Source of the DNA: Bradyrhizobium sp. WSM471
Lineage (GTDB): Bacteria > Pseudomonadota > Alphaproteobacteria > Rhizobiales > Xanthobacteraceae
Assembly: GCF_000244915.1 (NCBI RefSeq)
Contig: NZ_CM001442.1
Location: 5,828,001-5,892,000, forward strand
DNA length: 64,000 nt
Direction of reading: 5' to 3'
A program made the position numbers and the translations under genes. Under the pieces are notes generated by a model. That model had not been told where the DNA came from. It saw nothing but the letters and a program-made list of their open reading frames with translations, and searched no databases. Of this stretch, positions 8,645 through 17,466 are shown one piece after another (within the stretch, counting starts at the first letter, position 1; each line of letters begins with the position of its first letter).

Positions 8645-9028
8645 ATGCAACCCAAAAATCCCCTCGACTGGATGCTGTCCGAAGCCCTGGACTCGCTGAC
8701 CCGCGCCGAACGGCTGCGCCAGCAGTTCGGCCGGCAGGACGCCTGCTGGGAGCCACCGATCGACGTGCTCGAAACCGAGCATGAGCTCCTAATCCTGGTC
8801 GCGCTTCCCGGCGTCAATCCCGACAATGTCGAGACTGTCATCCATGACGGCGTGCTCGTCATCTCCGGCCAGCGCACCCTTCCGCCGGAGCTTCGCAACG
8901 CCCGCATCCACCGGCTCGAACTGCCGCAGGGGCGTTTTGAGCGCCGCATTGCATTGCCCGTTGGCCGCTACGCCATCAGCCGCTTCGTGATGGACGGCTG
9001 CGTCGCGCTGCGCCTCGCCAAATCCTGA
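8645..9028 (+). CDS. Hsp20-family small heat-shock protein
   Basis: 127 residues from ATG 8645. An alpha-crystallin domain spans about residues 37-125: WEPPIDVLETEHELLILVALPGV, the NVETVIHDGVLVISGQR strands, then a GRFERRIALPVG strand equivalent to the GxFxRxxxLP signature. Acts as an ATP-independent holdase. It sits 8 bases upstream of lon on the same strand, so chaperone and protease are produced together, a common heat-shock arrangement. The C-terminal IxI motif seen in many small heat-shock proteins is not obvious here. Confidence 0.85.
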   Translation: MQPKNPLDWMLSEALDSLTRAERLRQQFGRQDACWEPPIDVLETEHELLILVALPGVNPDNVETVIHDGVLVISGQRTLPPELRNARIHRLELPQGRFERRIALPVGRYAISRFVMDGCVALRLAKS

Positions 9029-9036
9029 GGTCGATC

Positions 9037-11442
9037 ATGGCCACCGAACCAATGAATACCGCACCGACCAATCCCCAGAGCAATTCCGACGTGAAGATTC
9101 CCGAAGACGCGCTGATCATCATTCCCGTGCGTGAGATGGTGCTATTCCCCGGCGCCATCGCGCCGATCGCGATCGCGCGGCCGAAGTCGGTCGCCGCCGC
9201 GCAACAGGCGCTGCGCGAGCAGCGGCCGGTCGGCATCGTCCTGCAACGCAGCCCCGAGACCGAGGAGCCCGGACCGGACGACCTCTATCGGGTCGCGACC
9301 ATCGCCAACATCGTGCGCTACATCACCGCGCCCGACGGCACCCATCACATCGTCTGCCAGGGCGTGCAGCGCGCGCGCATCCTCGACTTCCTGCCGGGGA
9401 CGCCGTTCCCGGCCGCGCGGATCCAGCAGATTCCGGAGCCGACCACGAGCACGCCCGAGATCGAGGCCCGCGGGCTGAACCTGCAGCGCCAGGCCATCGA
9501 GGCGATCGAGCTGCTGCCGCAGGCGCCGCCCGAACTGATCGCGATGTTCCAGGGCACCACCGCGCCCGGCGCGCTGGCGGATCTGGCGACCTCGTTCATG
9601 GACATCAAGCCGCAGGACAAGCAGGAGGTGCTGGAGACCATCGACCTCGCCTTGCGCGTCGAGAAGGTGTCGAAGCATCTGGCCGAGCGGCTGGAGGTGC
9701 TGCGCATCAGCAACGAGATCGGCCAGCAGACCCGCGCCAGCTTCGACGAGCGGCAGCGCGAAGCGATCCTGCGCGAGCAGATGGCGACCATCCAGCGTCA
9801 GCTCGGCGAAGGCGACGGCAAGGCGGCCGAGGTCGCCGAGCTGACCGCTGCCATCGCCAAGGCCAACATGCCGCCCGAGGCCGACGCGCATGCGAAGAAG
9901 GAGCTGCGCCGCTACGAGCGCATGCCGGAGGCCGCCGGCGAGGCCGGCATGGTCCGCACTTACCTGGACTGGCTGATCGAGCTGCCGTGGGCGCTGCCTG
10001 CGGAGAAGCCGATCGACATCAAGGAAGCGCGCCGCATCCTCGACGCCGATCATTTTGGCCTGGAGAAGATCAAGAGCCGGATCATCGAATATCTGGCGGT
10101 GCGCAAGCTGGCGCCGCAGGGCAAGGCGCCGATCCTGTGCTTTGTCGGACCGCCCGGCGTCGGCAAGACCTCGCTCGGCCAGTCCATCGCACGCGCGATG
10201 GATCGTCCCTTCGTGCGCGTCAGCCTCGGCGGCGTGCATGACGAGGCCGAGATCCGCGGGCATCGGCGCACCTATATCGGCGCGCTGCCCGGCAACATCA
10301 TCCAGGGCATCAAGAAGGCGGGCGCCCGGAACTGCGTCATGATGCTGGACGAGATCGACAAGATGGGTCGCGGCGTGCAGGGCGATCCTTCCGCCGCGAT
10401 GCTGGAGGTGCTCGACCCCGAGCAGAACGGGACATTCCGGGACAATTACCTGGGCGTGCCCTTCGACCTGTCGCGCGTGGTGTTCATCGCGACCGCCAAC
10501 ATGCTGGACCAGATCCCGGGTCCGCTGCTGGACCGCATGGAGCTGATCAGTCTCACCGGCTACACCCAGGAAGAGAAGCTGGAGATCGCCAAGCGCTATC
10601 TGGTGCGGCGGCAGCTCGAGGCCAATGGCTTGACGGCTGAGCAGGCCGAGATCGAGCCGGAGGCGCTGAAGCTGGTGGTCAAGGGCTACACCCGCGAAGC
10701 CGGCGTGCGTAACCTGGAGCGGGAGATCGGAAAGCTGTTCCGCCATGCTGCCGTGCAGGTCGCCGAGGGCACGGCTGCCAAGGTCGTCGTGACGCCGAAG
10801 GATATCGGCACCGTGCTCGGCCAGCCGCGCTTCGAAGGTGAGATCGCACAGCGCACCAGCATTCCAGGCGTGGCCACCGGCCTCGCTTGGACGCCGGTCG
10901 GCGGCGACATCCTGTTCATCGAGGCGTCGCGAGTATCAGGCCGCGGCGGCATGATCCTGACCGGCCAGCTCGGTGAGGTCATGCGCGAGAGCGTGCAGGC
11001 TGCGATGACGCTGGTGAAGAGTAAGGCCACGCAGCTCGGCATCGATCCGCAGCTGTTCGAAAAGAGCGACATCCACGTTCACGTGCCCGCAGGCGCGACC
11101 CCGAAGGACGGGCCGAGCGCGGGCGTCGCGATGTTCACGGCGCTGACGTCCCTGCTCACCAATCGCACGGTGCGCAGCGACACCGCCATGACCGGCGAGA
11201 TCTCGCTGCGCGGCCTGGTGCTGCCGGTCGGCGGCATCAAGGAGAAGGTGGTGGCGGCTGCGGCCGCTGGCCTGAAGCGGGTGATGCTGCCGGCGCGCAA
11301 CAAGCGAGACTATGACGACATCCCGCAGAGCGCGCGGGATAACCTCGAATTCATCTGGCTTGAGCGCGTCGACGAAGCCATCGCCGCGGCGCTCGAGCCG
11401 GCCGAGGCCAAGATCGAGGCCAAGGTCGAAGCGGCGGAGTGA
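9037..11442 (+). CDS. lon: ATP-dependent protease Lon
   Basis: 801 residues, close to the usual length. N-terminal substrate-binding domain ([14 protein letters not shown] at about 30), AAA+ module with Walker [10 protein letters not shown] near residue 370 and Walker [11 protein letters not shown] near 436, and a C-terminal peptidase with the catalytic Ser694 in PKDGPSAG and Lys737 in GGIKEK. It degrades misfolded and specific regulatory proteins in the cytoplasm. Co-transcribed with hsp20 (8-base gap), which argues for a heat-inducible Lon. Many alphaproteobacteria also have a second, clpX-linked lon; whether this is the only copy cannot be told here. Confidence 0.95.
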   Translation: MATEPMNTAPTNPQSNSDVKIPEDALIIIPVREMVLFPGAIAPIAIARPKSVAAAQQALREQRPVGIVLQRSPETEEPGPDDLYRVATIANIVRYITAPDGTHHIVCQGVQRARILDFLPGTPFPAARIQQIPEPTTSTPEIEARGLNLQRQAIEAIELLPQAPPELIAMFQGTTAPGALADLATSFMDIKPQDKQEVLETIDLALRVEKVSKHLAERLEVLRISNEIGQQTRASFDERQREAILREQMATIQRQLGEGDGKAAEVAELTAAIAKANMPPEADAHAKKELRRYERMPEAAGEAGMVRTYLDWLIELPWALPAEKPIDIKEARRILDADHFGLEKIKSRIIEYLAVRKLAPQGKAPILCFVGPPGVGKTSLGQSIARAMDRPFVRVSLGGVHDEAEIRGHRRTYIGALPGNIIQGIKKAGARNCVMMLDEIDKMGRGVQGDPSAAMLEVLDPEQNGTFRDNYLGVPFDLSRVVFIATANMLDQIPGPLLDRMELISLTGYTQEEKLEIAKRYLVRRQLEANGLTAEQAEIEPEALKLVVKGYTREAGVRNLEREIGKLFRHAAVQVAEGTAAKVVVTPKDIGTVLGQPRFEGEIAQRTSIPGVATGLAWTPVGGDILFIEASRVSGRGGMILTGQLGEVMRESVQAAMTLVKSKATQLGIDPQLFEKSDIHVHVPAGATPKDGPSAGVAMFTALTSLLTNRTVRSDTAMTGEISLRGLVLPVGGIKEKVVAAAAAGLKRVMLPARNKRDYDDIPQSARDNLEFIWLERVDEAIAAALEPAEAKIEAKVEAAE

Positions 11443-11447
11443 ATGCG

Positions 11448-11603
11448 ATGAAAAAACTGCTGGAAAGAGCGAAGCGATCGCGGACAACGCAACGGCTGCG
11501 CCAGTTGCTCGATCGCGCCATCGACGGGGTTCGCGATGCGCTGGCGGCATCAGGACCGCGGCTTCAGCCGATCCCGGTCCGCGTGAAGCGCCGCAAGGGT
11601 TGA
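11448..11603 (+). CDS. Small basic ORF downstream of lon (51 aa)
   Basis: 51 codons starting 5 bases after the lon stop and ending just before a strong terminator. The predicted peptide (MKKLLERAKRSRTTQRLRQL...) is helical and strongly basic, ending VKRRKG. Position inside the hsp20-lon transcript and tight spacing support it; there is no good separate ribosome-binding site beyond the GGCGGAG at the lon end. No homology recognised. Confidence 0.45.
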   Translation: MKKLLERAKRSRTTQRLRQLLDRAIDGVRDALAASGPRLQPIPVRVKRRKG

Positions 11604-11639
11604 GCCCTCCGTCTCAAGTCCTCGCGACAGCCCCGAACA

Positions 11640-11668
11640 AAAGGCCCCCTCCACGCGAGGGGGCCTTT
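11640..11668. terminator. Bidirectional terminator between lon operon and HU gene
   Basis: Perfect 12-bp stem AAAGGCCCCCTC / GAGGGGGCCTTT with a CACGC loop; A- and T-rich flanks on both sides, so it can stop the plus-strand lon transcript and the minus-strand HU transcript. Confidence 0.85.
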
Positions 11669-11674
11669 GCGTTG

Positions 11675-11977
11675 TTAGCCCACGGCGTCCTTGGCGGCCT
11701 TGACCGGGCGGGCGCGGACGATCTTGCGGGCCGGCTTGGCCTTGAACATCATCTCTTCGCCCGTGAACGGGTTGGTGCCCTTGCGTGCCTTGGTCGCGGG
11801 CTTCTTGATGACCACGAACTTGGCGAAGCCCGGCACCAGGAACAGGCCGTTCTTCTTGAGCTCCTTGTGGCCGACGTCGGTCAGCGTCTCCATGACGCTC
11901 TTGACGTCACGCTTGGAAAGCTCGGTGGTGGTCGCGATCTTTTCGATCAGCTGCGATTTCGACATTTGGGTGGCCAT
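11675..11977 (-). CDS. HU-family DNA-binding protein
   Basis: 100 residues from ATG 11977 with AGAGGAGA upstream. Signature features are present: MSKSQLIEKIATTTELSKRD helix, GFAKFVVIKKPATKARKGTNP arm (with an atypical sequence instead of GRNP-type RNPQT) and a lysine-rich alanine tail (KAKPARKIVRARPVKAAK) that extends beyond standard 90-residue HU. Expected nucleoid-associated protein. The basic tail is typical of the alphaproteobacterial subfamily. Confidence 0.88.
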   Translation of the reverse strand: MATQMSKSQLIEKIATTTELSKRDVKSVMETLTDVGHKELKKNGLFLVPGFAKFVVIKKPATKARKGTNPFTGEEMMFKAKPARKIVRARPVKAAKDAVG

Positions 11978-12334
11978 CGTGTCTCCTCTGATTCGTTGAC
12001 GGCTGCATATTAGACCAACCGGTGAAGGCCTATAGCCTTCTGCACAGTTTTGTCGGGGTTTTACGGGCTTTTTTGGCCCTCTGTGGCAAAAAACCCTGCT
12101 TTTTAGCCACTTCCGGAGCGGGAGAAGCCTCAGGCAGCGGATTTTACCTTGTTTCAAAGGCCCGCACGCAGCCTTGCTAAAGCTGATTCGATGCTTTCGA
12201 CAAGCGACGACCGGCCTCTTTGTCGAAAGCCGGCCGCGATTCACCCTGAAAAATAAGGCTAGATCGTCGTGATGCGGCGATGGCGGGTACTTTCTCTCCC
12301 TTATTTCTAAGGAGCGCGACGAGCTTCGCTCGCG
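11978..12334. other. Intergenic region with HU promoter area and an 11-bp inverted repeat
   Basis: No gene seen. The A+T-rich part at about 12040-12110 is a likely HU promoter region. A perfect inverted repeat GCTTTCGACAA (12193-12203) / TTGTCGAAAGC (12220-12230) lies downstream of the thiolase gene; it lacks a T-run, so it may be a weak terminator or a protein-binding site. Confidence 0.4.
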
Positions 12335-13567
12335 CTAGATACGTTCGATGATGACGGCCGGGGCCATGCCACCGGCCGCGCACATGGTGACGAGACCGCG
12401 CTTCAAGTCGCGCCGTTCGAGCTCGTCGAGCACGGTGCCGATCAGGATCGAGCCGGTGGCGCCGATGGGATGGCCGAGCGCGATCGAGCCGCCATTGACG
12501 TTGACCTTGGCGCGGTCGAGCTTGAGGTCGCGGATGTATTTTTCCGCAACCACGGCAAAGGCCTCGTTGATCTCGAACAGGTCGATGTCGTCGATGGTCA
12601 ACCCCGCCTTCGCCAGCACCTTGCGCGTGGCCGGCACCGGCGCGTTCAGCATCAGCGTCGGCGAGTCCCCCATGTTCGCCATTGCGACGACGCGGGCGCG
12701 CGGCTTCAGGCCGTGCGCCCTGGCGTAAGCGGGCGACGCCAGAAGGATCGCGGCGGCGCCGTCGACGACGCCGGACGAATTGCCGGCGTGGTGCATGAAA
12801 TCGATCTCGAGGTCGGGGTACTTCTGCAGGATCAGACCGCGATAGGTCGTGCCCTTGTCGTCGAGCGCATGGTCGGCGACCGCGGGGAATGCAGGCTTCA
12901 AAGCGCTCAGCCCTTCCATCGTGGTCTGCGGCCGCGGATATTCGTCATGGTCGAGCGCGAGGCTGCCGTCCTCGCGATGCACCGGCACGAGGCTCTTCTT
13001 GAAGTGGCCGTTCGCGATCGCATGCGCGGCACGCTTCTGGCTTTCGAGGCCGAGCGCGTCGACGTCCCTGCGCGTGATGCCCTCCAGCGTCGCGATCGCG
13101 TCGGCGCAGACGCCCTGATGCGACTGCGGATGCCGCGCACGCAGGCGCAGATTGCCGTTGTCCATCATCATCGGGCCACCGCCGCGGCGTCCTTCCATCG
13201 ACATCATCTCGCAGCCGCCGGCGACGACGAGATCTTCCGCGCCCGCCATGATCGAGCTTGCGGCCATGTTGACGCTGGTGATGCCGGAGCCGCAGAAGCG
13301 GTCGAGCGTCACGGCACTGGCGCGCACGTCGTAGCCGGCGTCCAGCGCCGACATGCGGCCGAGATCGCCGCCTTGCGTTGCGACCTGCGCGCTGCAGCCC
13401 CAGATGATGTCGTCGACGTCGGCGGTGTCGATGCCGGTGCGCGTCGCGAGCGCACGCAGCACGGTTGCTCCGAGCTGCTGCGGATGAATGCCGGAGAGCG
13501 CCCCCTTGCCGGCCTTGCCGACGCCCCGCGGGGTCCGGCAGGCATCGATGATGAGTGCGTCGGTCAT
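12335..13567 (-). CDS. Thiolase (acetyl-CoA C-acyltransferase)
   Basis: 410 residues. Catalytic residues are visible: the acyl-binding Cys in LDRFCGSGITS near residue 92, the His in NGGSIALGHPIGATG near 360, and the second Cys in TMCAAGGMAPA near 396 (where most biosynthetic thiolases have CIGGG). It makes or cleaves 3-ketoacyl-CoA; the CAAGG variant is common in degradative or long-chain thiolases and in uncharacterised FadA-like paralogues. AAGAGGACACGCC precedes the ATG. No other fatty-acid gene is adjacent, so its pathway cannot be fixed. Confidence 0.88.
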   Translation of the reverse strand: MTDALIIDACRTPRGVGKAGKGALSGIHPQQLGATVLRALATRTGIDTADVDDIIWGCSAQVATQGGDLGRMSALDAGYDVRASAVTLDRFCGSGITSVNMAASSIMAGAEDLVVAGGCEMMSMEGRRGGGPMMMDNGNLRLRARHPQSHQGVCADAIATLEGITRRDVDALGLESQKRAAHAIANGHFKKSLVPVHREDGSLALDHDEYPRPQTTMEGLSALKPAFPAVADHALDDKGTTYRGLILQKYPDLEIDFMHHAGNSSGVVDGAAAILLASPAYARAHGLKPRARVVAMANMGDSPTLMLNAPVPATRKVLAKAGLTIDDIDLFEINEAFAVVAEKYIRDLKLDRAKVNVNGGSIALGHPIGATGSILIGTVLDELERRDLKRGLVTMCAAGGMAPAVIIERI

Positions 13568-13646
13568 TGGCGTGTCCTCTTGTTATGAATGGTTGAGGAC
13601 GGTTTTGAATAAGGCAGAGAGTGGAGTCAATGCGCGGCGCTGCACT

Positions 13647-13790
13647 CCCTCTCCCCGTTCTTACGGGGAGAGGGTTGGGGTGAGGGGCTGCCTCAACAAA
13701 GACGGTGACAGACGGACTCGCGGAGACTCCCCCTCACCCGGATTTTCCGCTGCGCGTAAAATCCGGCCTCTCCCCGCAAGCGGGAGAGGC
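13647..13790. repeat. Interspersed palindromic repeat (CCTCTCCCC family), copy 1
   Basis: Two GC-rich hairpins, CTCTCCCCGTTCTTACGGGG and CTCTCCCCGCAAGCGGGAGAG, bracket a GGGGTGAGGGG / CCCCTCACCC inverted pair. The same design recurs at 28.7, 53.2 and 56.7 kb, always between genes. Confidence 0.75.
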
Positions 13791-13802
13791 GAAGAGACGC
13801 CG

Positions 13803-15266
13803 CTACGCCCCCGCCGCGTTCTTCGCGATCACGTTGCGGTAGAAGCTGGCGCTGAGTTTCGGCGTGCGCGCCTGGGTGTCGAAATTGACGTGGTAGAGCC
13901 CAAAGCGCTTGTTGAGCCCGAACACCCATTCAAAATTGTCCATCAGGCTCCAGAGGAAATAGCCGCGCACCGGCACGCCTTCGGCGGTAGCGCGCTGGAG
14001 CTGGGCGAGGTAGTTGCGCAAATACATGATGCGGTCGGTGTCGTAGATCTTGCCATCGGGCGTCACGGCGTCTTCGCCGGAGGTGCCGTTCTCGCTGATA
14101 TAGATCGCATCTGTCTTCCAGATCTTCGCCGCCAGCTTCGGCACCCAGTAGATCGTCTCGGGGCCGACGCGCAGCCAGTCCGAATTCATGTGCGGGAACG
14201 ATTTCGGGATCGGCAGCGGCATGAAGCCCGCACCCTGGTCGGAGGCCACCACGTAGTTCTGTGGCGCGTAGATGTTGAGGCCGAGGAAATCGACCGGCGA
14301 AGAGATGATCTTCAGCTCCGCATCGGTGTATTTCGGCGCAGCGCGCCCGGCGAACTTCAGGAAGGCATCGGTATACTGGCCCGTCATGATGACGTTGAGA
14401 TAGCCCGCGTTCATCTCGCGCAGCGCGATCTCGGCGGCACGGACGTTCTCCGGCGTGTCGATCGCGGGCGCGCAGGCATCGATGTTCTCGGCCGGTCCCA
14501 CCCTGGTGCCGCGGCGGCCATGGGCGCGCACCGCCTGCACTGCGAGCCCGTGCGCGAGCGCGCTGTTGTGCCTGATCTGGTTGACCTCGGCCTGCGGCAG
14601 CGTCACGCCCGGCGCGTCGATGCCGATGCCGTAGCCGAAATGGACGAAGCGACCGCTCTCGTTCAGTGTGAAGACGTTCTTGACGCGATCGGTCAGGTGC
14701 TCGGCGACATAGGCCGCGTAATCGCCGAAGATCCTGCAGGTCTCCGTCGATCGCCAGCCGCCAAACCGGTCCTGGAGCGATTGCGGCAGGTCCCAATGAT
14801 AGAGCGTCAGCCACGGCTCGATACCGTTCTTGAGGAGTTCGTCGACCAGGCGGTTGTAGAAGTCGAGCCCCTTCGGGTTGGGCTTGCCGTCGCCGTCCGG
14901 AAACAGCCGCGGCCAGGCCACCGAGAAGCGATAGGCCTTGCAACCGAGCTCCCTGATGAGCGCGATGTCCTCCTTGTAGCGGTAATAGTGCTCGTTGGCG
15001 CGGTCGCCGGTGGTGCCGTCCTCGATCTTGCCGGGGATGCGAACGAACTTGTCCCAGATCGAGGCCCCTCGCCCGTCCTCGTTGACCGCGCCCTCGACCT
15101 GATAGGACGAAGTCGCCGTGCCCCAGACGAAGCCCGCCGGAAAGCCGTCCACGTTCCGCGGCGGCGATGCGGGCTTGGCGTCCGTGACCTCGAGAGGATT
15201 GGCGATTCCGGCTGCGGACAATCCCGCCAGCGTGGCGAACTGGCGACGCGAGACCTTGTCCGACAT
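13803..15266 (-). CDS. Tat-exported GH1 family beta-glucosidase
   Basis: 487 residues from ATG 15266. The N-terminus has a twin-arginine signal (SRRQFATLAGLSAAGIANP), unusual for this mostly cytoplasmic family. The GH1 barrel follows: FVWGTATSSYQVEGA near 47, the acid/base Glu203 in TLNES (normally TFNEP or TLNEP), and the nucleophile Glu in YISENGTSGED near 390, then GYFLWSLMDNFEW. It should hydrolyse beta-glucosides or related aryl glycosides in the periplasm. The replacement of Pro by Ser after the acid/base Glu is worth noting but sits outside the catalytic carboxylate. Confidence 0.9.
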   Translation of the reverse strand: MSDKVSRRQFATLAGLSAAGIANPLEVTDAKPASPPRNVDGFPAGFVWGTATSSYQVEGAVNEDGRGASIWDKFVRIPGKIEDGTTGDRANEHYYRYKEDIALIRELGCKAYRFSVAWPRLFPDGDGKPNPKGLDFYNRLVDELLKNGIEPWLTLYHWDLPQSLQDRFGGWRSTETCRIFGDYAAYVAEHLTDRVKNVFTLNESGRFVHFGYGIGIDAPGVTLPQAEVNQIRHNSALAHGLAVQAVRAHGRRGTRVGPAENIDACAPAIDTPENVRAAEIALREMNAGYLNVIMTGQYTDAFLKFAGRAAPKYTDAELKIISSPVDFLGLNIYAPQNYVVASDQGAGFMPLPIPKSFPHMNSDWLRVGPETIYWVPKLAAKIWKTDAIYISENGTSGEDAVTPDGKIYDTDRIMYLRNYLAQLQRATAEGVPVRGYFLWSLMDNFEWVFGLNKRFGLYHVNFDTQARTPKLSASFYRNVIAKNAAGA

Positions 15267-15757
15267 TGATCCTGCTCCGGGGTGATGCTCTTGCGGCGGC
15301 ACCATGGCGAATCGCGGGTCGTTTGAGAAGCGGGCGAGCCGAGGGCCGAGGATGCAGGATTGCAGAATGCGACAAAGTTGTCCGAAAGGGGCCACGGCGA
15401 TCGTCGGCAGAGCTACCCCAAAGCCGAAATACCAGCCCCGCCGTGATTTGAATTCCAGCCCAATCCGGCGAGGAAGTTGTCAGTTCCCTCGATACGAAGG
15501 CCCGTAGGCTCACAGAATGCCATAAACCGCTCGGAAATTACGACCAAAGTTCGCAAATATGGCGTATGGTGCGCCATCGCCGCTCCGCTCTGGGCGATTG
15601 TCTGTCTGCACCGGTCAAGCAAGGGAACGACTGACTTATGACGCGATTTGACCGCATGGGACTGTGGTGACCTCTTCCGCTTGACCAAGCGCCTGTCCTG
15701 CCAGGGATACAACGACTGACCCCACGTCAGAGCCACTGTGAATTTCGAGGTAGATAT
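15267..15757. other. Intergenic region, no convincing gene
   Basis: About 490 bases upstream of the glycosidase (minus) and of a small plus-strand gene, so promoters for both should be here. A minus-strand reading frame at 15413-15862 exists but overlaps the neighbouring small gene on the other strand and has no ribosome-binding site; I see nothing else definite. Confidence 0.35.
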
Positions 15758-15964
15758 ATGTCGTATGCCTACAAGCTGAATGAAGACGTTCGCCACCAGC
15801 CGCAAGGCCCGCAAGGACGTGCCGCAACTGAGCCACCGATGATTTACACCATCGTCCAGCATATGCCCATCGAGGCCGATGGACGTCTCCGATACCGCAT
15901 CAAGTGCAAGTCGGAGAAAATCGAGCGAGTCGTCACGGAAGATCAGCTTTCGTATTCGCAGTGA
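15758..15964 (+). CDS. Small conserved-type hypothetical protein (68 aa)
   Basis: 68 residues, polar, soluble, starting MSYAYKLNEDVRHQPQGPQG and ending with a charged beta-like segment (GRLRYRIKCKSEKIERVV). A GAGGTAG site precedes the ATG. The pattern resembles small bradyrhizobial proteins of unknown role. No domain recognised. Confidence 0.55.
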   Translation: MSYAYKLNEDVRHQPQGPQGRAATEPPMIYTIVQHMPIEADGRLRYRIKCKSEKIERVVTEDQLSYSQ

Positions 15965-15991
15965 TCTGCTTGATGACGGTGGCGTCCGCGA

Positions 15992-16399
15992 TCAGCGCGA
16001 GCGCTTCGGCAACTTTGGCAGCTTGTCGGGATTGAACGGCGGCATCTGCCGGCTTCGTTCAGGTGCGGGCGTCTGCTGTTCCGTCAAAATCAGCGTACCC
16101 TGGAGGACCATTCCCGGCACCTGCACTGCCGTCGCCGTGTAGGTCGCGACCTTGCCCGGGCAGTTTCCCTCGATATCCAGCGTGAGCTCATCATCGACGC
16201 CGAACACCGTTGCGCGTCCGTCGGTGTGGCGCTTCGTCGACACGGTGGCGGTGAAGCGATCTCCGTCGATCTTGCAAGAGCCGTGATAGGTCATCAGACT
16301 GTCGCAGGCCCAGATCTGTCCGTCTGCGACGTGGACGATCCCGGTCCCCTGATCGAGCGGTGTCTTGTACCAGGCGGCGTAGGTGCCGTCCTTCAGCAT
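15992..16399 (-). CDS. GrlR-like small beta-barrel protein (tentative)
   Basis: 135 residues. The layout MLKDGTYAAWYKTPLDQGTG, VADGQIWACDSLMTYHGSC, DRFTATVSTKRHTDG, VFGVDDELTLDIEG resembles the GrlR family, a lipocalin-like fold first seen as a regulator of type III secretion but found as an orphan in many rhizobia. No type III secretion gene is nearby, so the regulatory name should not be carried over. The C-terminal 25 residues are proline- and lysine-rich. Confidence 0.5.
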   Translation of the reverse strand: MLKDGTYAAWYKTPLDQGTGIVHVADGQIWACDSLMTYHGSCKIDGDRFTATVSTKRHTDGRATVFGVDDELTLDIEGNCPGKVATYTATAVQVPGMVLQGTLILTEQQTPAPERSRQMPPFNPDKLPKLPKRSR

Positions 16400-16458
16400 G
16401 GGAGCAGTCTCCCGGTATTCCCTCGCGCATCATCCACACGATCAGCGCTAACAAAGCG

Positions 16459-16626
16459 TTAATCGCGCGGCCCGTGCCAATCCGGGCTATCCCTGCGCAG
16501 CTCGGCTTCCAAGTCCTCGATGATGCTGTGAAGCAGACACGCGGCAAGTGGATCGGTCACTTCGCGCTCCAAACGCCGGTAACGCGCGATCTGAAATTCC
16601 TGCTCTCTCAACTGGTGCTCTGTCAT
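16459..16626 (-). CDS. Small hypothetical protein (55 aa)
   Basis: 55 residues from ATG 16626: MTEHQLREQEFQIARYRRLE then LHSIIEDLEAELRRDSPDW. Likely two amphipathic helices. An upstream ATG would add a cysteine- and arginine-rich stretch and was not preferred. Similar short helical proteins are common in the genus; role unknown. Confidence 0.45.
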   Translation of the reverse strand: MTEHQLREQEFQIARYRRLEREVTDPLAACLLHSIIEDLEAELRRDSPDWHGPRD

Positions 16627-16794
16627 CGGACGGGCCCTCCGACAAACCGACGCAGAGACAGCCAAGTCGTTTCGTTACAATTTTAGGATCATTCGCTATG
16701 GTTTCCGATCGGTAAAAACAACGCGACGCCGGGCTTCGCCGGCGCGCGGGATCATCGGACGTGTCAAAGGTCGATACGCCGACATGCGCCGCTG

Positions 16795-17028
16795 TTACGG
16801 CACATTACCGCTTCTCCGACTCTCGCCGATGCTGTGCGGCTTGTTGAGGAAGAACTCCCGGTTACCGAGAGCCGCTTCCGCGTATTGATCAATCGCAACC
16901 TGGATGGCCTCGATGTGCATGCGGCACCAGCCCTCGAGGCAGGACAGGCGCCGCGCATGATGGAGCGCCTTCAGAAATTCCGGGGGCTCCTGCATGTCGG
17001 AGAAGTAGGTCGGCCTCTCCCCCTTCAT
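16795..17028 (-). CDS. Small hypothetical protein, coupled to its upstream partner (77 aa)
   Basis: 77 residues; helical segment FLKALHHARRLSCLEGWCRM followed by HIEAIQVAIDQYAEAALGNR. Its ATG overlaps the stop of the gene at 17025-17324 (ATGA), which argues that both are translated. No known domain. Confidence 0.5.
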   Translation of the reverse strand: MKGERPTYFSDMQEPPEFLKALHHARRLSCLEGWCRMHIEAIQVAIDQYAEAALGNREFFLNKPHSIGESRRSGNVP

Positions 17029-17324
17029 GCCCGTGCCATCTCTCGCGGCGGAACAAGGCGGTGCTTCTCACCACCAACGCGCGATGGCATCGGCCGACGG
17101 CGGGGAACGAAGAGGCTGGCGACGACGATCGGGTCGGTGTCTCCGAGCGCGGCCCGCTCCTGAACGAGGCCGCTCATCACGGTGCGCATCTTCATGACTT
17201 CGCCTGCGACGAAGCTGCAGTCCTCGTCCCTGTTGATCTGCTCATGCATGATCGCCTCGGTCTCACGCATGCTGACGCGTAATGCCCTGATGATCCTGCG
17301 GATTTCGTTGATGCGGTTGTCCAT
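17025..17324 (-). CDS. Small hypothetical helical protein (99 aa)
   Basis: 99 residues from ATG 17324 (an upstream start adds an unlikely Cys/Ser-rich extension). N-terminal MDNRINEIRRIIRALRVSMR and the following EAIMHEQINRDEDCSFVAGE look like a helical hairpin; the C-terminus is basic. Overlaps the next gene by 4 bases, so the two form a small operon. Function unknown. Confidence 0.5.
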   Translation of the reverse strand: MDNRINEIRRIIRALRVSMRETEAIMHEQINRDEDCSFVAGEVMKMRTVMSGLVQERAALGDTDPIVVASLFVPRRRPMPSRVGGEKHRLVPPREMARA

Positions 17325-17466
17325 GGCTCGCTCCCTTGGCTGGACGAGCAACATAAGAACAAAACATGAACAATGAGTCAATCGGCTTGAGGTAGAACAG
17401 AGCCGGCGTGACACGCCGTTCCGGGCGGCGCCACCCCGCGCCAGCCCCCGGGCTTACCGAGCCAGA

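Noticed and set aside
15413..15862. 149-codon minus-strand frame
   Set aside because: Overlaps a better small plus-strand gene, lacks a ribosome-binding site and any recognisable feature.
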